DNA from: Bifidobacterium sp. ESL0682
GTDB taxonomy: Bacteria > Actinomycetota > Actinomycetes > Actinomycetales > Bifidobacteriaceae
Direction of reading: 5' to 3'
NCBI RefSeq assembly: GCF_029392815.1
Contig: NZ_CP113942.1
Span: forward strand, 930,001-994,000
DNA length: 64,000 nt
Below, one piece after another: positions 18,205 through 28,543 of this stretch; the first letter of the stretch is position 1, and each line of letters starts with the position of its first letter. Both the position numbers and the translations under genes were made by a program. Under the pieces are notes generated by a model. The model did not search any database. It worked only from the letters and a program-made list of their open reading frames with translations, and was not told the origin of the DNA.

Positions 18205-18465
18205 TCACATCTTGTTGATGGCGACTGCGAGATTCGACTTGCGGTTGGCGGCCTGGTTCTTGTGAACCACGCCTGCACTGGCGGCCTTGTCGAGCTTCTG
18301 GCCGGCGAGCTTGAAAGCTGCCTCGGCGGCGGCCTTGTCTCCGGACTCGATGGCTTCACGGGTCTTGCGAATCGCAGTCTTCAGGCTGGACTTCACGGAC
18401 ACGTTGCGCTTGTGCGCCTTTTCATTGGTCAGCACGCGCTTCTTCTGCGACTTAATGTTTGCCAC
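18205..18465 (-). CDS. rpsT: 30S ribosomal protein bS20
   Basis: 86 residues, the usual length. bS20 binds 16S rRNA and helps early 30S assembly. It is Lys/Arg/Ala-rich and starts [20 protein letters not shown], the conserved bS20 opening. The start is GTG at 18465 with GGAGAAATT upstream; a longer reading from 18480 would add five residues lacking family support. It is divergent from lepA, the standard rpsT/lepA arrangement in Actinobacteria. The 279-bp gap between them must hold both promoters. Confidence 0.95.
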   Translation of the reverse strand: MANIKSQKKRVLTNEKAHKRNVSVKSSLKTAIRKTREAIESGDKAAAEAAFKLAGQKLDKAASAGVVHKNQAANRKSNLAVAINKM

Positions 18466-18744
18466 AATTTCTCCAAACAACGTTTTCTATAAGGACATAC
18501 AAGACTTTAGAATAACACTTCATGCCGATATTTCCGACTTTTTAGCGGAATGTCATTGACTGCGGTAAGGGTATCTGGCTTACGTTTCTGTTTCTTGTAT
18601 TAACGGCAATATGTGGCATGGTGGAACGAGGGTTGTCGGCGCTGTCTACTTTGCCCACCGCGGCCGATAGAATAAGGCCTAGTATAGAAACAGCGGGATC
18701 GGAAGATTCCGCTATGAAATATTTGTGGACAAGGAGTGACATCA

Positions 18745-20637
18745 GTGACTGAGGCGAAGAACAAACCGGGATTCACCGATCAATCGCTGATTCGTAATTT
18801 CTGCATCATCGCGCACATCGACCACGGCAAGTCCACGGTGGCAGACCGTATTCTTCAGCTTTCCGGCATCGTGCCGCAACGCGAGATGCACGACCGATTC
18901 CTTGACCGTATGGACATCGAGCAAGAACGCGGCATCACCATCAAATCGCAGGCCGTGCGCGTGCCGTGGACCTTTGATGGGCAGGAATACACTCTCGGCA
19001 TGATTGATACACCAGGCCATGTCGATTTTACCTATGAGGTCTCGCGAGCCTTGGCCGCGTGCGAAGGCGCGGTGCTGCTGGTCGATGCCACGCAGGGCAT
19101 TGAGGCACAGACACTGTCCAACCTGTATATGGCCATCGAAGATGATCTGACCATCATTCCCGTTCTAAACAAAATCGACCTGCCCAGTGCCGAGCCAGAC
19201 AAGCATGCCGAAGAAATCGCGAATCTGTTGGGCTGCAAACCTTCCGATGTCTTGCGAGTCTCCGGCAAGACCGGTGAAGGCATCAAGGATCTGCTTGACC
19301 AGATCGTGCTGGAGATTCCCGCACCGCACGGCGACCCCAAGGCACCGGCACGTGCATTGATTTTCGATTCTGTCTACGACTCGTATCGCGGCATTGTCAC
19401 CTACATCCGTATGGTCGATGGTGAACTCAAAAGCCGTGAAAAGGTGCATATGATGGGCATCGGCATGACGCACGATCCCATTGAAATTGGCGTGATCAGT
19501 CCTGATATGACTCCGACCAAGGCGTTGGGCGCCGGCGAAGTCGGCTACGTCATCACCGGCGCGAAGGACGTTAGCCAATCCAAGGTCGGCGACACCGTCA
19601 CTTCGGCTATCCGTCCGGCGGCTGAGCCGTTGCCCGGCTATCGCGACCCGCACCCGATGGTCTATGCCGGCATCTTCCCAATCGACAATGCCCAGTTCCC
19701 CGAACTGCGCGATGCGCTCGACAAACTCAAGCTCAACGATGCGGCGCTGACCTACGAACCGGAAACGTCGGTGGCATTGGGCTTCGGCTTCCGCTGTGGC
19801 TTCCTTGGCCTGTTGCATATGGAGATCGTTATCGAGCGACTGAGCCGTGAGTTTGGTCTCGACCTCATCTCCACGGCACCGAACGTGACCTACGAGGTCA
19901 CTGCGGAAGACGGCACTGTATACGAAGTCAAGAATCCGAGCGAATTCCCCGATGGCAAGATCAAGCAGATCGTCGAGCCGATGGTCGCGGCCGACATCAT
20001 CGCCCCCAAGGAATTTATCGGCTCGGTGATGGACTTGTGCCAGGATCATCGCGGTGAAATGGGCACGATGGAATACCTGAGCCCAGAACGTGTCGAGATG
20101 CACTACCGCATCCCGCTGGCGGAGATTGTCTTCGACTTCTTCGATCAGCTCAAGAGCCGCACCAAGGGCTATGCTTCTCTCGACTATCACGAGGATGGCG
20201 AGCAGAGTGCTGATTTGGTCAAAGTTGACATTTTGATTCAGGGTGAGAAGGTCGACGCGTTCAGCGCCATCGTCCATCGTGACAAGTCGTATAGCTACGG
20301 CGTGATGATGACCAAGAAGCTCTCAAAGCTTATCCCTCGCCAGCAATTCGAGATTCCGATTCAGGCGGCCATCGGTTCGCGCGTCATCGCTCGCGAGACC
20401 ATCCGTGCCCTGCGCAAGGATGTGCTCGCCAAGTGCTATGGCGGCGACATCACCCGTAAACGCAAGCTGCTGGAAAAGCAGAAGGCCGGCAAGAAGCGCA
20501 TGAAGATGCTCGGCCACGTCGAGGTGCCACAGGAAGCGTTCGTCGCCGCCCTGTCCACTGGCGAGGCCGGTCCCAACCAGTCCATGGACATCGACACCAA
20601 GAACAAGATTCGTGCCGCCGAAAAAGCTGTGAAATGA
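18745..20637 (+). CDS. lepA: Elongation factor 4 (LepA)
   Basis: A 630-residue translational GTPase that back-translocates or remodels ribosomes, with a role in 30S biogenesis. G1 [13 protein letters not shown] (about residues 21-33), [10 protein letters not shown] (G2), DTPGHVDF (G3), NKIDLPSA (G4), then EF-G-like domains and the LepA-specific C-terminal domain ([29 protein letters not shown]). GTG 18745 is chosen since AAGGAG at 18731-18736 would overlap the GTG at 18736. A symmetric hairpin follows. In most relatives hemW is next; here an ATPase gene intervenes. Confidence 0.95.
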   Translation: MTEAKNKPGFTDQSLIRNFCIIAHIDHGKSTVADRILQLSGIVPQREMHDRFLDRMDIEQERGITIKSQAVRVPWTFDGQEYTLGMIDTPGHVDFTYEVSRALAACEGAVLLVDATQGIEAQTLSNLYMAIEDDLTIIPVLNKIDLPSAEPDKHAEEIANLLGCKPSDVLRVSGKTGEGIKDLLDQIVLEIPAPHGDPKAPARALIFDSVYDSYRGIVTYIRMVDGELKSREKVHMMGIGMTHDPIEIGVISPDMTPTKALGAGEVGYVITGAKDVSQSKVGDTVTSAIRPAAEPLPGYRDPHPMVYAGIFPIDNAQFPELRDALDKLKLNDAALTYEPETSVALGFGFRCGFLGLLHMEIVIERLSREFGLDLISTAPNVTYEVTAEDGTVYEVKNPSEFPDGKIKQIVEPMVAADIIAPKEFIGSVMDLCQDHRGEMGTMEYLSPERVEMHYRIPLAEIVFDFFDQLKSRTKGYASLDYHEDGEQSADLVKVDILIQGEKVDAFSAIVHRDKSYSYGVMMTKKLSKLIPRQQFEIPIQAAIGSRVIARETIRALRKDVLAKCYGGDITRKRKLLEKQKAGKKRMKMLGHVEVPQEAFVAALSTGEAGPNQSMDIDTKNKIRAAEKAVK

Positions 20638-20645
20638 TTGAATAG

Positions 20646-20684
20646 AATATTTGAGTCCAATGGTTAACGTTGGACTCAAATATT
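20646..20684. terminator. Bidirectional hairpin terminator between lepA and the AAA ATPase
   Basis: AATATTTGAGTCCAA (20646-20660) and its exact complement TTGGACTCAAATATT (20670-20684) form a perfect 15-bp stem with a 9-base loop. It lies 8 bases after lepA and directly after the stop of the convergent ATPase gene, so it can serve both. Confidence 0.8.
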
Positions 20685-20685
20685 G

Positions 20686-21990
20686 CTACAAGAACGCAAC
20701 CATGTAAACAGGGCAGTAGATGATGTTGTCTTCTGCTGAAAGGTTGTCTTCACACAGGACGATGGCATGGTCAATGTCCCAGTTTGGGGCTTTCATCACG
20801 TTGCTCAGGGCGCTGTGACGTTTGTAATCTTTGCCTGATTTGACCTCAATCGGTATTGCTCCTGATATTGGTGTATCGATGACAAAATCAAGTTCCCCGT
20901 ATTTTTTATTGCGGTAATAGTAAAGCTCGTGTCCGTGTACGTGTAATTCTTCGGCAACGACGTTTTCGTATATAGAACCGTAATTCACTCCAAGCTTGTC
21001 GCTGATGATGCTACGGGTGACCTGCATGCCGCATGAGGCGGCGAGTAGCCCGACATCGTTGAAAAAGAGTTTGAAGTATTGCCGATTTTCCGCCAGTTTA
21101 AGCGGTGTGCGTGGTTCCTTTACATTACGTACCGGCAAAGCGACACCGGCGTCGACCAGCCAAAGGAAATCGTCACGGTAACGTTCATATGTTCCTTTTG
21201 GAGCGATGCTGCTGAAATTGAATCGCTTTGATTGTGAGTTGAGTTGTGCCGGCATCTGGTCGAAGACCTCGCGGATTGCCAGTTTGTCATCTTGAGCATA
21301 TTTCGTGATGTCTGCACGATAAAGGCGCAGGATGTCGTTCTGGAGGGTATTGACTTGACCAAGATTTTGGGTGTGCACGAATTCGTTGATGGCTTGCGGC
21401 ATGCCTCCGACGATGAGGTATTGGTGGAAGAGATCCATTAGTCTGCTGTGTACGATGGGATTGACCGGTTCGCGGTTGAACAGTGCAGATTTTGCGGACT
21501 CGAAAACGTCGTTACCCACACCGTTCGCTTTGCAGAATTCCTCAAAATCAAGGGGAAACATATCGATGAGGTGCAGATATCCGACCGGGAATGAGCGAAC
21601 GTCCTTAAGCTCAACTCCAAGCAACGAGCCAGAAAGTATAAAATCATAGCCTTTGCGTTGCGCCAGATACTTTATTGCCGTGATGATTTTGTCACATTCT
21701 TGCACTTCATCAATGAAAATCAAGGTGTTTCCTGGAACCATTTCTGCCCCGGCAAAGGCAGAAATAGCCATGAACAGTTCATTCGAGCCTTTAGCAGTAT
21801 TGAAAGCATCGAGGATTTGCGGCTGTTTGATGAAATCCAAATGGACGAAGTGCCCGTATTCTTGTTGTCCGAATTCCTCAATGATAAAGGTCTTGCCGAC
21901 CTGACGAGCCCCTGTAACAAGACATGCCTGTGAAGTGGAATTATTTTTCCAATCCAGTAGTTGCTGATAAGCCTTACGGAACAGTGCCAT
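20686..21990 (-). CDS. AAA_14/DUF4143 ATPase with PD-(D/E)XK-like C-terminus
   Basis: 434 residues. Walker A VTGARQVGKTFI lies at about residues 25-36, Walker B is NTLIFIDEVQEC, and a sensor region DFILSGSLLGVEL follows. The C-terminal DUF4143 part ends with a nuclease-like pattern, YGELDFVIDTP then IPIEVKSGKDYKR, with Asp and ExK spaced as in PD-(D/E)XK folds. The role of these ATPases is unknown; they are common in host-associated and mobile contexts. ATG 21990 sits 6 bases after GGAGG; the ATG one codon earlier is the alternative. The gene is more AT-rich than lepA and hemW, which it separates, suggesting acquisition. A phased repeat array lies just upstream. Confidence 0.88.
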   Translation of the reverse strand: MALFRKAYQQLLDWKNNSTSQACLVTGARQVGKTFIIEEFGQQEYGHFVHLDFIKQPQILDAFNTAKGSNELFMAISAFAGAEMVPGNTLIFIDEVQECDKIITAIKYLAQRKGYDFILSGSLLGVELKDVRSFPVGYLHLIDMFPLDFEEFCKANGVGNDVFESAKSALFNREPVNPIVHSRLMDLFHQYLIVGGMPQAINEFVHTQNLGQVNTLQNDILRLYRADITKYAQDDKLAIREVFDQMPAQLNSQSKRFNFSSIAPKGTYERYRDDFLWLVDAGVALPVRNVKEPRTPLKLAENRQYFKLFFNDVGLLAASCGMQVTRSIISDKLGVNYGSIYENVVAEELHVHGHELYYYRNKKYGELDFVIDTPISGAIPIEVKSGKDYKRHSALSNVMKAPNWDIDHAIVLCEDNLSAEDNIIYCPVYMVAFL

Positions 21991-22002
21991 CATGAGCCTC
22001 CA

Positions 22003-22086
22003 AAGGATAAATACAACCTTATTTTGGCACATTTTAAGGATAAATACAACCTTATTTTCAGCAAGAATTAGGACTAATACAACCTT
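22003..22086. repeat. Three tandem 17-bp repeats at exact 33-bp spacing upstream of the AAA ATPase
   Basis: AGGATAAATACAACCTT begins at 22004 and again at 22037; AGGACTAATACAACCTT begins at 22070. The first two copies extend to 23 identical bases (22003-22025 and 22036-22058). A period of 33 bp is about three helical turns, so all copies face the same side of the DNA. The first copy is 12 bases upstream of the ATPase start. This pattern suggests cooperative binding of a regulator, possibly autoregulation; a looser copy (AATAAAATACAACTC, near 22096) is out of phase. The rest of the gap to hemW (22110-22423) shows only a short inverted repeat, CTTATCA/TGATAAG, at 22141-22159. Confidence 0.75.
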
Positions 22087-22423
22087 GGTGATTGAATAAA
22101 ATACAACTCACAAATATGACTAAAACTAAGATATGCGCAACTTATCAGGGCTTGATAAGGAAGCGGATGATAAAAGTCAGAGGTATTCCAAGGTATTCTA
22201 GGTTGTTATTTTCGGATTTCGGTCGATAGGGTGAAGATACAAGCTGACGATGGCATTAACACCATTAACGGAGCAGTCAGTGATACAGGCCCGGTAAACT
22301 TGGCGCGAGTATTTCAATCGTTTGAGATGTACGGAATGAGTAGCTGATCGCAGAAAAGCTTATAAGTTGGATCTTACGCAAGCCATATAGGCCGGGCAGG
22401 GGCTCACGCTAGGGTAGAAGGCT

Positions 22424-23749
22424 ATGTTCGAGGTTTATATTCATGTGCCGTTCTGCTACCGGAGGTGCGGGTACTGCGATTTCAACACCTACACGGCCGT
22501 CGATATGGGTGGCGGTGCGTCACGCGGCAACTACGCAAACCTTGCCATTGACGAGATGCGACTTGTCAAGGCATGGCAGGAACGGCATGGAATCAGTGAG
22601 CCGAAAGCGTCGACGGTGTTCTTTGGAGGCGGGACGCCGACACTGCTCCCAGCGCGGGACCTTGGGCAAATGTTGCGCGCGGTCAAGGACACGTGGGGTC
22701 TCGAGGACGGTGTGGAAATTACTACTGAAGCCAATCCTGATACGGTAGACGAACGATATCTGGAAACGTTGGCGGAGGCCGGTTTCACACGTATTTCCTT
22801 TGGCATGCAATCGGCTGTGCCGCATGTGTTGAAAACGCTCGACCGCACGCATACTCCAGCCAATGTGACCGCCGGAGTGAAAGCAGCGAACAAGGTGGGG
22901 TTGCGTTCCAGCGTGGACCTTATTTACGGGGCTCCTGGCGAGAGTATGGATGACTGGCGCAAGTCCGTCGAAACCGCCATCGAATTGGGTGTAAACCACA
23001 TTTCGGCTTATGCGCTGACTGTTGAGCCCACTACGAAGATGGGCCGGCAGATCAGGGCTGGTACTATCGCCAAACCCGATGACGACGATGAGGCGGCCAA
23101 GTACGAGATTGCCGACGACCTTTTTCAACAGGCCGGTCTGCAATGGTATGAGATCTCGAACTGGGCACGTCCCGGTTATGAGAGTCGTCACAATCTAGGT
23201 TACTGGCGTAACGTCGATTGGGCCGGCATCGGTCCCGGGGCGCACTCGCACTATCGCACGTCGAATGTTGGCGCATGGCAGGAACATGTCGATTCCGGCG
23301 CTCGCGATATCGATGAAGACGGGTTCAGAAAGACCGGCACTGCTCAGATTGAACGCGGTGCGTCAGATGGTCAAGCCCAAACTGATGTTGAAAACAGTCT
23401 GCAAACTGATGCCAACCAGTTCGGTGTCCGAGCGTGGGATATCAAACATCCAAGAAAATGGGCCGAAGCGTTGCATGCTAGCAATGTGCCATGGGAAGGC
23501 AATGAGGCTATCACCCACGAGGAAAATCTCGAGGAAACGGTGATGCTGGGGTTGCGGTTGTGTGAGGGCATCGATATCTCCAGAATCGAACAGGCTTCCG
23601 GACATGTCGTTGACCGTGGAAAACTCAAAGAAATCGAGCAATCTGGCTTGATAGAAATCCATGACGACAATCGTATTGTCCCGACTCTGCGCGGTCGTCT
23701 TCTCAACGACACCGTGATCGAACAGGTGCTGGATATCTGCGGTTGGTAG
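22424..23749 (+). CDS. hemW: HemW-type radical SAM heme chaperone
   Basis: 441 residues. HemW is a radical-SAM protein that binds and delivers heme; older annotations call it coproporphyrinogen III oxidase-like. The cluster motif is CYRRCGYCDFNTY (CxxxCxxC) at about residues 12-24, followed by VFFGGGTPTLL, TTEANPDT, RISFGMQS and VDLIYGAPGE. The core is normal, but residues of about 289-336 are a polar, Asp/Gln/Ser-rich insertion between the catalytic barrel and the C-terminal winged-helix part. Its position downstream of lepA fits the common rpsT–lepA–hemW block, interrupted here. Confidence 0.9.
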   Translation: MFEVYIHVPFCYRRCGYCDFNTYTAVDMGGGASRGNYANLAIDEMRLVKAWQERHGISEPKASTVFFGGGTPTLLPARDLGQMLRAVKDTWGLEDGVEITTEANPDTVDERYLETLAEAGFTRISFGMQSAVPHVLKTLDRTHTPANVTAGVKAANKVGLRSSVDLIYGAPGESMDDWRKSVETAIELGVNHISAYALTVEPTTKMGRQIRAGTIAKPDDDDEAAKYEIADDLFQQAGLQWYEISNWARPGYESRHNLGYWRNVDWAGIGPGAHSHYRTSNVGAWQEHVDSGARDIDEDGFRKTGTAQIERGASDGQAQTDVENSLQTDANQFGVRAWDIKHPRKWAEALHASNVPWEGNEAITHEENLEETVMLGLRLCEGIDISRIEQASGHVVDRGKLKEIEQSGLIEIHDDNRIVPTLRGRLLNDTVIEQVLDICGW

Positions 23750-23955
23750 CGAATAGTCGGGGGAATGTTCCGATGGCTATTCGTCATTTCGACAAGTGAT
23801 GTCCACGATGTGGAAGATTTTGCTTTAAAGTAGACGGCGACACATTTCTGACATGACATGACGATATTCTATGAAAGCCGCTTTGGCTTTGCATGTATTT
23901 GCAATGCAATACAGCTCTTGCGGATGGCATCTGTTTTCGGAAGTTAGAGGTGATT

Positions 23956-26900
23956 GTGGTGACGCTTAAGACCCCACTCGATTTGACGATTCATCGCCCG
24001 CAAGGTATGTACGACCCGGCGGCGGAGCACGACGCGTGCGGTGTCGGCATGGTCACCACGTTGAACAAGCGGCCGGAACGGAAAATCGTTGATGACGCCA
24101 TCGAAGTGCTCGTCAATCTGAACCATCGTGGAGCTGTCGGCGCCGAGGAGAACACCGGCGATGGTGCCGGAATCCTTATGGCCATGCCTGACGAGTTCAT
24201 GCGTTCCGTTGTGGAGGCCGATTTGCCTGAAGCCGGTCATTATGCCGCAGGCATCGCCTTCCTTGACCGCGATTTGGCTGCAGCTAGTGAGCAGAAACGC
24301 CAGATTGCCGATATCGTAGCGCAAGAAGGGCTGGAAGTGCTTGCTTGGCGCACGGTTTCGACCAATCCAGACGGACTGGGGCTGCAGGCGTTGGCCTCCA
24401 TGCCGGCATTCGAGATGCTGGTCATGGCTTCACCTCAGCAGGATAATCAGGATTCGTTGGGTGGGCTGGAGCTTGACCGCAAGGCGTTCCGTGTGCGCAA
24501 ACGTGCCGAACACGAAGCCGGTGTCTATTTCGCTTCGCTTTCGGCTCGAACGATTACTTACAAGGGCATGCTGACCACGATGCAGCTGACCAACTTCTTC
24601 CCGGACCTCAACGATCCGAAGATGAAGACAACTGTCGCCATCGTCCACTCACGTTTCTCTACCAACACTTTCCCGAGCTGGCCTCTGGCCCAGCCGTTCC
24701 GTCTCATCGCGCACAACGGTGAGATCAACACTATCCAAGGCAACCGCAACTGGCTTTCCGCCCGTGAAGGCAAACTCAGCAGCAAGTTGCTGGGGAGTTC
24801 GAGCCGTTGCTGCCGATCGCCACGCCAGGGTATTCCGATTCCGGCACCTTTGACGAGTGTTTGGAACTGCTGCACCTAGCTGGGCGCAGCCTGCCGCACG
24901 CCGTGCTGATGATGTTGCCTCCGGCCTGGGAGAAGGACGACACGCTTGATCCTGACGTACGAGCCTTCTATGAATACAACAATTCTTTGATTGAGCCTTG
25001 GGACGGCCCGGCTGACATCATCTTCACCGATGGCACGCTGGTAGGTGCTCAGCTCGACCGCAACGGCTTCCGCCCTGGACGCTGGCAGATTACCGACGAG
25101 GGTTATGTCGTACTGGCCAGTGAGGCTGGAGTGTTACCGGAAACCGAACCGGAACATATCGTCACCAAAGGCAGGCTCGAACCGGGCAAGATGTTCCTTA
25201 TTGACACCGCAGAGGGTCGCCTCATACCTGATGCCGAGATCAAGCATCAACTCGCCACCCAGCATCCGTATCGCGAGTGGATCGAGGGCAATGCCGTAAG
25301 TCTCAGTGATTTGCCGGCACGCGAGCATGTTCGTCATTCCAACGTTTCCGTTGTCCGCCGTCAGCGTGCGTTTGGCTACACACAGGAGGATTTGAAAATC
25401 CTGTTGCGTCCGATGGCCAATACCGGCAAGGAACCGATCGGCGCCATGGGCAATGACACTCCGCAGCCCGTGCTTTCCAAGAACAGTCGCATGCTCTTCG
25501 ACTACTTTACCCAGAAGTTCGCGCAGGTCACCAACCCGCCGCTGGATTGGGAGCGTGAGGAAATCGTCACCTCGTTGGCCTCGGCGATCGGTCCGGAACC
25601 CAACCTGCTTGAGGATCTGGAGCTTTCCGCCAAGAAGATCGTCATTCCCAACCCCGTCATCGATTCCGATGAGATGGCCCAGCTGAAGCGCCTTGATCGA
25701 GCCAAGGTGCTCGGCGGCTACTACAAGCCGTTCGTCGTCCACGGTCTCTATCAGGTTGCTGGCGGCGGCAAAGCGCTTGAGGCTCGGCTTGATGAGATTT
25801 TCGACGAGGTAGACCATGCCATAGCCGAAGGCAAAAACTTCATTGTGCTTTCCGACCGCGATTCCAACCATACGTGGGGGCCGATTCCTTCGCTGCTCCT
25901 GACCAGCGCCGTACAACATCATCTTCTGCGCACCCATACCCGCACGCAGGTCTCGATGGCCGTTGAGGCGGGTGATGTGCGCGAAATCCATCATGTCGCG
26001 CTGCTGATTGCCTATGGTGCGGCCTGTGTCAACCCATACCTTGCTTTCGAATCCGTGGAGGATCTGGCTCGTGGCGGCTTCCTTGACGTAGATGCGAAAA
26101 CCGGAGTCGAGAATTTGCGCAAGGCACTTTCCATCGGCGTATTGAAGATTATGAGCAAGATGGGCGTCTCCACCATCATGAGCTATCGCGGTGCGCAGCT
26201 CTTCGAAGCCGTGGGTCTCAATCAGGACGTCATCGACAAATACTTCACCGGCACCACCTCACGTGTCGGCGGCATCGGCCTCGACGAGATTGCCGAAGAA
26301 GTCGCTGTTCGCCACCGTGTCGCCTATCCGAACCAATGGACGGCGACCCCGCACCGCAGACTGCGTATCGGCGGGCAATACAAGTGGAGGAGAACCGGAG
26401 AGGATCATCTCAACGATCCCGAATCCGTGTTCCTTCTTCAACAAGCTACCCAGCGTGGCGATTATGGTCTGTTCAAGAAGTATTCGCAGCACGTCAACGA
26501 CACGTCCAACAGGCTGATGACACTGCGTGGACTGATGAAGTTCACCGGCAATCGCAAGCCGATTCCGATTGAGGAAGTCGAACCGGAAAGTGAGATTGTT
26601 AAACGCTTCTCCACCGGTGCAATGAGCTACGGTTCCATTTCTCAGGAAGCGCATGAAACGCTAGCCATTGCCATGAATTCCATCGGCGCGCGTTCCAACT
26701 CCGGCGAGGGCGGAGAATCCGATGACCGCATCGCAGACCCGATGCGTTCCAGTCGTATCAAGCAGATTGCTTCTGCACGTTTCGGCGTCACGAGCGATTA
26801 CCTCGTCCATGCAACCGACTTGCAGATCAAGCTCGCACAGGGTGCCAAGCCTGGCGAAGGCGGTCATCTGCCCGGAGCCAAGGTACCGCCGTGGATTGCC

Positions 26901-28543
26901 ACGGTTCGCCACGCCACACCTGGCGTCGAACTGATTTCTCCGCCTCCTCACCACGACATCTACTCCATCGAGGATCTGAAACAGCTGATCTACGATGCGA
27001 AGATGGCCAACCCCAAGGCGCGAATTCACGTCAAACTCGTTTCCGAATTCGGTGTGGGCACCGTGGCGGCAGGTGTGGCCAAATGCCATGCCGACGTGGT
27101 GTTGATTTCCGGCTCCGACGGCGGTACGGGCGCGGCTCCGCTCAATGCCATCAAACATGCCGGTACCCCTTGGGAGATCGGCCTTTCCGAGACCCAGCAG
27201 ACGCTGATTTTGAATGGCTTGCGCTCTCGTGTCGTGGTTCAATGCGACGGTGAGCTCAAGACCGGCCGCGATGTGGTCATCGCAGCGTTGCTTGGCGCTG
27301 AGGAATTCGGCTTTGCGACCACGGCGCTGATGTCCGAAGGCTGTGTCATGATGCGCGCCTGCCATCTCAACACCTGCCCGCAGGGCATCGCCACACAGGA
27401 CCCGGAGCTGCGTGCTCGTTACACCGGCAAACCCGAATATGTGGTCAACTTCTTCATGTTCATCGCCCGCGAGGTACGTGAACTGTTGGCGCAACTCGGT
27501 TTCCATAGCATCGAGGAAGCCGTCGGCCATGTCGAATGCCTCGATCAGGACGAAGCCGTTGAACGCTGGAAATCCAATGGTGTTGATCTGACCAACGTTC
27601 TTGCACAATCCGGTCCGACACCCGGCACGATTCTGCACCAGACCATTCCACAGAACCATGAGCTCGACAAGGCACTCGATAACGAACTTATCGGACTGGT
27701 CAAGCCTGCGCTTGACAACCGTGAGCCGGTTCGTCTTGATGTGCCGATCCGCAATGTCAACCGCACCGTCGGCACGATGGTCGGCTACGAAATCACCAAG
27801 CGTTACGGTGCACAAGGCCTGCCCGATGACACCATCGATATGACCCTGCGTGGTTCCGGCGGCCAGTCCATCGGTGCGTTCATCCCACGCGGCGAGACTT
27901 TGCGCATCTGTGGCGAAGTCAATGATTACGCGGCCAAGGGGCTCTCCGGCGGACGTGTTATCGTGCGTCCGGAAGACGGCCAACTCAACTTTGACCCGCA
28001 CACCAACGTCATCGCCGGCAATGTGACAGGTTTTGGTGCCACCAGCGGCGAGATGTATGTCGCCGGACGTGCGGGTGAACGCTTTGCCGTTCGTAACGGG
28101 GAGCCACGTTCGTCGTGGAAGGCGTGGGCGACCACGGCTGCGAATACATGACCGGCGGCACTGTCGTGGTGCTCGGCCCGACCGGACGTAACTTCGGCGC
28201 CGGCTTCTCCGGAGGCCACGCCTACGTGCTTGATTTGGATATGAACAAGGTCAATCCCGGGGCCGTCAAGTCCGGTTCTCTGCTCTTCGAAGCGTTGGAT
28301 GACGCCGAAGCCCAGCATGTCCGCCAGATGGTCAAGAAGCATGCCGAGGAAACCGGTTCCGCTTTCGCACAGGCGCTGCTTGATGATTGGGAAGTCTCGC
28401 GTTCACGCTTCACCCACGTCGTGCCCAAGCAGTTTGTCGCAATGAGTGCGGCCATGGAAGAAGCTAAAGCGAACGACGTCGATTTCAACGCTCCCGGGGC
28501 ATGGGATGATGTCTACGAGCATGTGATGGAAGGAGTGGACTGA
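23956..28543 (+). CDS. gltB: Glutamate synthase large subunit (two apparent frameshifts)
   Basis: About 1,529 residues when the frames are joined, the usual GltB length. It makes glutamate from glutamine and 2-oxoglutarate together with GltD. Class II amidotransferase domain with the nucleophile cysteine in HDACGVGMV (residue 28; mature N-terminus after processing), central domain, FMN-binding synthase domain with [19 protein letters not shown], iron-sulfur cysteines in [15 protein letters not shown], and a C-terminal beta-helix. The frame breaks at 24792-24797 (expected [10 protein letters not shown]) and 28098-28103 (expected [10 protein letters not shown]); both reads are GGGGAG where GGCGAG and GGCGGAG are required. 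Its stop overlaps the gltD start by one base. Sequencing error is favoured. Confidence 0.9.

Noticed and set aside
26661..28001. A 446-codon open frame antisense to gltB
   Set aside because: A shadow of the gltB synthase domain; no motif or ribosome binding site of its own.
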